Shown here one piece after another: positions 27,595-32,779 of a stretch of 32,779 bases of DNA; within the stretch, counting starts at the first letter, position 1; each line of letters opens with the position of its first letter. The position numbers and the translations under genes were made by a program. This DNA comes from Salegentibacter sp. R32 (lineage in GTDB: Bacteria > Bacteroidota > Bacteroidia > Flavobacteriales > Flavobacteriaceae): NCBI RefSeq assembly GCF_008692195.1, contig NZ_RXOM01000033.1:1-32779 (forward strand), written 5' to 3'. The notes beneath the pieces were generated by a model. That model was not told the DNA's origin. It made no database searches and saw nothing but the letters and a program-made list of their open reading frames with translations.

Positions 27595-30500
27595 ATGAAA
27601 ATGTATCTTTACTTTTTATTTCGTTTTTCGAAATTGTCATCTAAACAACTGATGTATGTCTTAATACCCCTCTTATTTTTTGTGGGTGCAGAGATGCAGG
27701 CACATGTAACCACGGTAAGTACAATTACCTTCGAGACAGGGTCAACAAGGCTTTTCACAAGAGCTTCTACTAATCCTAGTACTACTAATATTGATAGTCA
27801 TGGACTGGATGTTTCGGCTGTTACCAGTGGTGATATTAAAAATATTACTGTAAATAGTACTTTTACTGGTATTTCCGTAGGTAGTGATCTAGCAGTGATC
27901 AAGACAACTTCAGGAAAAACTGTGACATCATTCTCTATGAAAGCTGATAATACATCTGATAATTTTGGTGTGACTAGTTTTGATTTTGGCTTTGCCTCAG
28001 GAACTTCCAATACAATAACTATTCAGGGTTACGATAATGGATCCGCTATATCTGGAACTATATCAAAATCAGTTTCTGGCGGGGCTAACCATGTTACGGT
28101 ATCATCAGGTGATATCTCAGGTTCAACAGGTTGGGGTAATATAGACGAAATCAGGATGACTCCAACAGCACCTGTAGCTTCTAATTGGGCTGTTGACGAT
28201 ATATTGTTAGCTCCTGTATCATCAGGAACCACCCTAACAGATGGAGACCTTGCTTTTACCAGAGTTAACGGAGATGACCCTGATTCATTTTCATTTGTTT
28301 TGCTTACAGATATACAAGCAGGAACAGAAATTTTAATAACTACAGAATACTGGGGAACAGATGTTCCCCTCTCAGGAGGAGGTACCGATCCTGGACCTAC
28401 ATTCAGTAATTACTATTTTACGATACAATTTACCGCTACCTCTACTATTAGTGCGGGAGAAGAAGTACATATAAATGCAGATGCATTTACTGTAACTTTC
28501 TCTTCAGGAGGAACTTTAGGCACTATTACTTCTTTAGGACCGGTAAATCCGACTGGAGGAAACCTTATTCATTCAGGAGGAGATAGCATCCTAGCATTTC
28601 AAGGTAGTAAGGCAAGCCCAGTATTTATTGCAGGAATAAGTACTGAAACCGGTGTTTCAGGAACTTCGGGTAATTCTTGGCAAACCAACTTTTCTGTTAA
28701 CGACACTCAGTTACCTGACGGAAAAGTAAATGCACAAGATGGTTGGCTTGGTCTATATCCTTTCGGAATATCATCAATAAACGAATATGATAATGTTAGA
28801 TATAAAGAAAGTGCATTACATACAGGAACCAAAGAAGATATAATGGCTGCTATTATGGATGTTTCAAATTGGGAATTTCATGGAAGTGATACTTTTGATC
28901 CATCTACAACAGCTTTTTCTGTTTCTAGTGGGGTTTCCTGTACTATGACAGCTTCTATTTCATCGCAAACTAATATAGCATGTAACGGAGGATCAACAGG
29001 CTCGGCAACCGTTACACCTACAGATGGCCTAGCCCCCTATACTTATTTATGGGATGACGGTTCTTCACAAACTACTGCTACAGCTACAGGTTTAGCAGCA
29101 GGAACATATGAAGTAACAGTAACTGATGACAATGGATGTACAGCTACAGCAAATGCAACCATAACTGAACCTACCAGTGCCCTTACCGCATCAGGGATCG
29201 TCACCAACGTTTCTTGTAATGGTGGAAGCGACGGGGCTGTTGACCTGACCGTAACAGGTGGTACTTCTCCATATACATATGCTTGGAATAACTCTGCCAC
29301 TACTGAAGACCTTACAGGTCTAGAAGCAATGACTTATTCTGTCACGGTAACTGATGCCAATGGATGTACAACAACTGAATCTTTTGATGTTGAACAACCT
29401 ACCATACTAACTATTACAGACATAACTCCTACAAATGTGAGCTGTAACGGTGGTAATGATGGATCAATAAACCTAACCGTAATTGGTGGTAATTTCCCAT
29501 ATTCTTTTGAATGGAGTAATGAAGAAACATCCCAAAATCTTGAGGATATTGCCGCAGGCTATTATAGTGTAACCGTAACCGACGCTAAAGGATGTACGGC
29601 TAACAGTGGTGTTTTTGTTAACCAGCCTTCTGCTATTTTTGCAAGTCCCAGTGTTACTGACGCAAATTGCAACAGCAATGATGGTTCTATAGACTTAACT
29701 GTATTCGGAGGTGCTCCTCCATATACTTTCTTATGGGACGATAACACTACAACTGAAGACAGAGCAGACCTTTCTGCAGGTATATATACGGTAACAATAA
29801 CCGATGATACAGGTTGTGCAGTAGACAAAACCGTAAATGTATCGAACAGTGATGCCTTTTCAGTTAATGGAACACCCACAAGTGTAAGCTGTAACGGTGA
29901 TAGTGACGGCGCCATAGATTTAACAGTAACTAATGGTACAGAGCCATATACCTTTGAATGGAGTAACGGAGCTACAACTGAAGACATAACAGGCCTTCTC
30001 CCAGGCACATATACCGTAACAGTAACCGATGATACCGGATGTATTACTATTAAAGATATAACTGTATCTGAACCTGCTACTCTTGAAACTTCTGGTACTG
30101 TTACAAATGTAAGCTGTAATGGTGGTAGTAATGGTCGTGTAAACCTAACTGTTTCAGGTGGTACTTCACCATATACATACGAATGGAGTAACGAAGCTAC
30201 TACTGAAGATATAAAAGATCTTATGGCAGGTACCTATACTTTAACTGTAACCGATGCTAACGGATGTATTGCTACCGATAGTTTTGAAATAACAGAACCT
30301 ACTGTACTTATAGCAAGTGTTATTGTTAATAGTAATGCTTCATGTAATAATAACGACGGTAGTGCCACAGTTAATGCTAGCGGCGGAACACCCCCTTATG
30401 TTTATTCTTGGAGTAATGGTTTACAAACAGAAACCATTAGTGGAGTAAGCTCTGGCGTTTATAATGTGACAGTGATTGATAATAATGGGTGTACTACTAC

Positions 30501-32779
30501 CGACAATGTAACTATTCAAGCAGCACCTTCAGCACCTTCTATTGCTGTAGAAAACATTACCAGTGTAACTTGTACAAGTGGCGATGATGGCGCTATAGAT
30601 ATTACCGTAACGGGTGGTGCTTCGCCATATACCTTTGAATGGAGTAACGGAGCTACAACCGAAGATGTATCGGGATTAATGGCCGGCACCTATTCAGTTA
30701 CCGTAACCGGTGATGATAGTTGTGCTGTAACCAAATATATAACTGTAGATCAACCGGATGTATTATCCATTGTATCGCCAGGAACAGGTATTGATGGTAG
30801 TATTTTAGTATACGATGAGTATTTTGCTAATAGTCAAACATATTTACCAGGGTCTAATAATTATGATAACTGGGCTAGTTTTAGAGCCTCTATAGCCCCT
30901 GATGCATACTATTTAAGTGTAACTATTTCAGGTTCGGAATTACCTGCAGGACTTACATTAAATAACCCTGAGGCAGCTACTGCAATAGCACGTGCATTAT
31001 ACAACGGAAATGAAGAAGTTAGCTTTTTGGTTGATGGTGTTACTTGGTCTGTAGATTTTGGTTGTAGTGCTCTAGGCTCTGATAATACAAATGCTGTAGA
31101 ATTAATTATAGATACCCAAAACGGAAGTACTCAAGGATGTAGTTGCAGTTCTAACACTTATAAAGTGATAAGACCCGGCATAGGTAATGTTAACTGGGGT
31201 GGCCTAGGCACAGGTACTACCTGTGGGGCTGTATCACAAACTATGCGTGTTGAGCTTGTTAACGGTGGCCTAGTAAATAATGTTACTTGTAATGGTGATA
31301 ACGATGGTTCTATAGAAGTAACTGGTATTGGTGGGACGCCACCTTACTCCTTTGAGTGGAACACAAGTGCTACTACAACTTCTATAACCAACCTAGAACC
31401 AGGTGATTACTCCGTTACTATTACAGATGCTAACGGATGTACCACCTCTCAAGATTATACGATTACAGAACCGGATGTACTAACCGTAGATGCCATAACA
31501 CCAACAGCTATTAACTGTAATGGTGGTGATAATGGTAGTATCAATCTAAGTGTAATAGGAGGTACTATGCCATACACCTACGAATGGAGTAACGAAGAGA
31601 CAACCCAGAATTTAACCAACCTTACAGCAGGCACTTATAGTGTAATGGTAACAGATGCCAATGGGTGTACCGTAACTGATAGTGTAGAGGTAACAGAACC
31701 TCTTGCCATTGACGGAAATGCAGATGTAATCAGTGTTAGTTGTAATGGTGGCAGTAATGGTAGTATTACGTTAGCTCCAACAGAAGGTACTGCTCCATAT
31801 ACCTATTACTGGAATGGAATAACTGAAGTTATTTTAGCTTCTCAAGGTTTTGAAACATCAGGCGATACATGGAATTACACATTAGATCCTGCCGCTACTT
31901 ATAATACGGTAGAAGACCCTATTATTAATGATGGATTTGCAAACGTATGGGATACGGTAGAATCTTTTGATCATTACTTTAATGCTTCTGCAACAGAAGG
32001 AGATCAATTCTTCGCAGCACAGATGGTTAATAATACTAATGGCGGTGGAGCTTTCCCTCATACTATTACATTTGATGCCTTGGATGTTTCCACTTATGGA
32101 GAACTAGTACTCGAATTTTATTACTATGCTGCTAACTACAATAGTAATTTCGATGTTCAGTATGTTGTAGCTTTTGATGATGGTAATACTTGGGACAATC
32201 CTGTAGATCTCACTAAATCCACAGGTTCATGGACAAAAGTAACCATCACAGTTCCTGACACCGCAAATGATGTGAGATTAAGATTGCAAACCAACCAAAA
32301 TGGTAATTATCAATACGTTGGTTTTGATAATGTAAGATTATATGAAGCTGGTCCGGCAGGAGAATCTTTAACAGACTTATCCCCTGGAACTTATTCTGTT
32401 ATTATAACTGACGATGCCGGATGTAGTGTTACAGAAAATATAAAAGTTTCAGAACCTGCCGTGCTTTCAGCAAGTGGTGTAGCTACCAACGTTTCCTGTA
32501 ACGGGGGCAATGACGGGGCTGTTGATTTAACTGTTGTCGGAGGAACACCACCCTATACCTTTGCATGGAACAATACAGCTACCACAGAAGATTTATCAGG
32601 TCTTACCGCTGCTACCTACTCCGTAACGGTCACCGACAGCAAAGGGTGTACAGCTACCGAAACTGTAGATGTATTTGAACCAATTATACTGGAAGCTAAC
32701 GGAGTTGCAACCAATGTAAGTTGTAATGGCGGTAACGATGGAGCTATTGATTTAACTGTAATAGGCGGTAACCCACCCT
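27595..32779 (+). CDS. Giant SprB-repeat surface adhesin (partial, 3' end outside window)
   Basis: Open from ATG 27595 to the edge, 1728 codons; an ATG two codons in is an alternative start. The long N-terminus and hydrophobic stretch (LMYVLIPLLFFVGAEMQA) form a signal peptide ending near residue 36. Residues ~38-210 are a β-rich domain (FETGSTRLF...WAVDDILL). Residues ~211-455 form a second domain opening with GDLAFTRVNGDDPDSFSFVL and LLTDIQAGTEI. From residue 463 there are 13 SprB-type repeats (VSCNGGxDGxxxLTVxGG...PYTYxWSN...GTYxVTVTDxxGC). SprB of Flavobacterium johnsoniae is the mobile gliding adhesin exported by the T9SS; similar repeats also occur in non-gliding adhesins. I expect a C-terminal T9SS tail beyond the window. 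It is separated from the secretion cassette by about 7.5 kb. Confidence 0.9.
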   Translation, partial: MKMYLYFLFRFSKLSSKQLMYVLIPLLFFVGAEMQAHVTTVSTITFETGSTRLFTRASTNPSTTNIDSHGLDVSAVTSGDIKNITVNSTFTGISVGSDLAVIKTTSGKTVTSFSMKADNTSDNFGVTSFDFGFASGTSNTITIQGYDNGSAISGTISKSVSGGANHVTVSSGDISGSTGWGNIDEIRMTPTAPVASNWAVDDILLAPVSSGTTLTDGDLAFTRVNGDDPDSFSFVLLTDIQAGTEILITTEYWGTDVPLSGGGTDPGPTFSNYYFTIQFTATSTISAGEEVHINADAFTVTFSSGGTLGTITSLGPVNPTGGNLIHSGGDSILAFQGSKASPVFIAGISTETGVSGTSGNSWQTNFSVNDTQLPDGKVNAQDGWLGLYPFGISSINEYDNVRYKESALHTGTKEDIMAAIMDVSNWEFHGSDTFDPSTTAFSVSSGVSCTMTASISSQTNIACNGGSTGSATVTPTDGLAPYTYLWDDGSSQTTATATGLAAGTYEVTVTDDNGCTATANATITEPTSALTASGIVTNVSCNGGSDGAVDLTVTGGTSPYTYAWNNSATTEDLTGLEAMTYSVTVTDANGCTTTESFDVEQPTILTITDITPTNVSCNGGNDGSINLTVIGGNFPYSFEWSNEETSQNLEDIAAGYYSVTVTDAKGCTANSGVFVNQPSAIFASPSVTDANCNSNDGSIDLTVFGGAPPYTFLWDDNTTTEDRADLSAGIYTVTITDDTGCAVDKTVNVSNSDAFSVNGTPTSVSCNGDSDGAIDLTVTNGTEPYTFEWSNGATTEDITGLLPGTYTVTVTDDTGCITIKDITVSEPATLETSGTVTNVSCNGGSNGRVNLTVSGGTSPYTYEWSNEATTEDIKDLMAGTYTLTVTDANGCIATDSFEITEPTVLIASVIVNSNASCNNNDGSATVNASGGTPPYVYSWSNGLQTETISGVSSGVYNVTVIDNNGCTTTDNVTIQAAPSAPSIAVENITSVTCTSGDDGAIDITVTGGASPYTFEWSNGATTEDVSGLMAGTYSVTVTGDDSCAVTKYITVDQPDVLSIVSPGTGIDGSILVYDEYFANSQTYLPGSNNYDNWASFRASIAPDAYYLSVTISGSELPAGLTLNNPEAATAIARALYNGNEEVSFLVDGVTWSVDFGCSALGSDNTNAVELIIDTQNGSTQGCSCSSNTYKVIRPGIGNVNWGGLGTGTTCGAVSQTMRVELVNGGLVNNVTCNGDNDGSIEVTGIGGTPPYSFEWNTSATTTSITNLEPGDYSVTITDANGCTTSQDYTITEPDVLTVDAITPTAINCNGGDNGSINLSVIGGTMPYTYEWSNEETTQNLTNLTAGTYSVMVTDANGCTVTDSVEVTEPLAIDGNADVISVSCNGGSNGSITLAPTEGTAPYTYYWNGITEVILASQGFETSGDTWNYTLDPAATYNTVEDPIINDGFANVWDTVESFDHYFNASATEGDQFFAAQMVNNTNGGGAFPHTITFDALDVSTYGELVLEFYYYAANYNSNFDVQYVVAFDDGNTWDNPVDLTKSTGSWTKVTITVPDTANDVRLRLQTNQNGNYQYVGFDNVRLYEAGPAGESLTDLSPGTYSVIITDDAGCSVTENIKVSEPAVLSASGVATNVSCNGGNDGAVDLTVVGGTPPYTFAWNNTATTEDLSGLTAATYSVTVTDSKGCTATETVDVFEPIILEANGVATNVSCNGGNDGAIDLTVIGGNPP
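30775..31257 (+). other. Domain inserted between SprB repeats 8 and 9
   Basis: After VDQPDVLSI the repeat pattern stops for ~160 residues and resumes at NGGLVNNVTCNG. The insert has YDEYFANSQTYLPGSNN, a block on alternating strands (FLVDGVTWSVDFGC) and a Cys-rich stretch (QGCSCSS, GTTCGA). I do not recognise the family. Limits are approximate. Confidence 0.7.
31819..32370 (+). other. MAM/jelly-roll-like domain nested inside SprB repeat 11
   Basis: Repeat 11 begins normally (SCNGGSNGSI...APYTYYWNG). It is then interrupted by ~184 residues (LASQGFETSGDTWNY...FYYYAANYNSNFDVQYVVAF...YVGFDNVRLYEAG). It is completed afterwards by TDLSPGTYSVIITDDAGC. The insert resembles the MAM-like domains of the minus-strand secreted proteins (ASF.ETSG, ELVLEFYYY, VGFDNVRL). 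Confidence 0.75.

Larger units (their letters stand above)
28981..32779 (+). repeat. Array of 13 SprB repeats, ~225-228-bp unit
   Basis: The first cysteine codon of each unit falls at 28981, 29215, 29443, 29668, 29890, 30115, 30343, 30571, 31288, 31516, 31741, 32497 and 32722. Regular spacing is 222-234 bp. Two gaps, of 717 and 756 bp, mark inserted domains. The second cysteine of each unit follows in a TDxxGC context. Confidence 0.93.

Noticed and set aside
27798-30008. Minus-strand ORFs opposite the adhesin gene, up to 148 aa
   Set aside because: They are antisense shadows of the SprB array; repeated Val/Pro/Ser-rich patterns mirror the repeat period.

Overview
The window looks like chromosomal DNA from a marine or soil Flavobacteriia (Bacteroidota) member. 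The base composition is AT-rich. Many predicted proteins end in type IX secretion system (T9SS) sorting domains. A PorP/SprF-family protein and SprB repeats are present. Two start-site regions carry the Bacteroidota -7 box TAnnTTTG, and no Shine-Dalgarno sequences are evident. No rRNA, tRNA or CRISPR was found.

Left block, 1-20048, all minus strand. This is a T9SS surface-protein locus. In transcription order it encodes a 2635-aa repeat protein with a type A sorting tail, a 1421-aa protein with a type A tail, a 943-aa protein with a type B (gliding-motility-type) tail, a PorP/SprF-like outer-membrane protein, and a TPR/WD40-like/OmpA lipoprotein-like protein. A second secreted protein, paralogous to the 943-aa one, runs off the left edge. 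The first five genes are separated by only 70, 78, 81 and 23 bp. The three larger gaps each hold a long near-perfect hairpin, and the block ends in a proper U-tract terminator. The type B substrate plus PorP/SprF plus OmpA trio matches the known pattern in which type B cargo depends on a dedicated SprF-like partner.

Middle block, 20049-24422, plus strand. metK is preceded by a consensus -7 box and, just downstream, by a leader that I read as a SAM-II-like riboswitch with a mutually exclusive alternative fold. It is followed by an AhpD-like CxxC protein, a GAF-like/coiled-coil/DHp protein that lacks a kinase ATPase domain and overlaps a stand-alone receiver gene by 4 bp, and a MarC-family membrane protein.

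Right-middle block, 24423-27594. A type II NADH dehydrogenase gene (minus) is flanked on both sides by gene-free DNA (about 1.05 and 0.85 kb) rich in unusual repeats. These include a 110-bp MITE-like palindrome, arrays of an 11-bp CTCGAAnAAGn-type unit, seven TGTC motifs at exactly 10-bp spacing, and a roughly 33-bp sequence present in direct orientation on both sides of the gene.

Right block, 27595-32779, plus strand. The N-terminal 1728 codons of a giant SprB-repeat adhesin run off the right edge. It has 13 recognisable repeats of about 75 residues, with one extra domain inserted between repeats and another inserted inside a single repeat.
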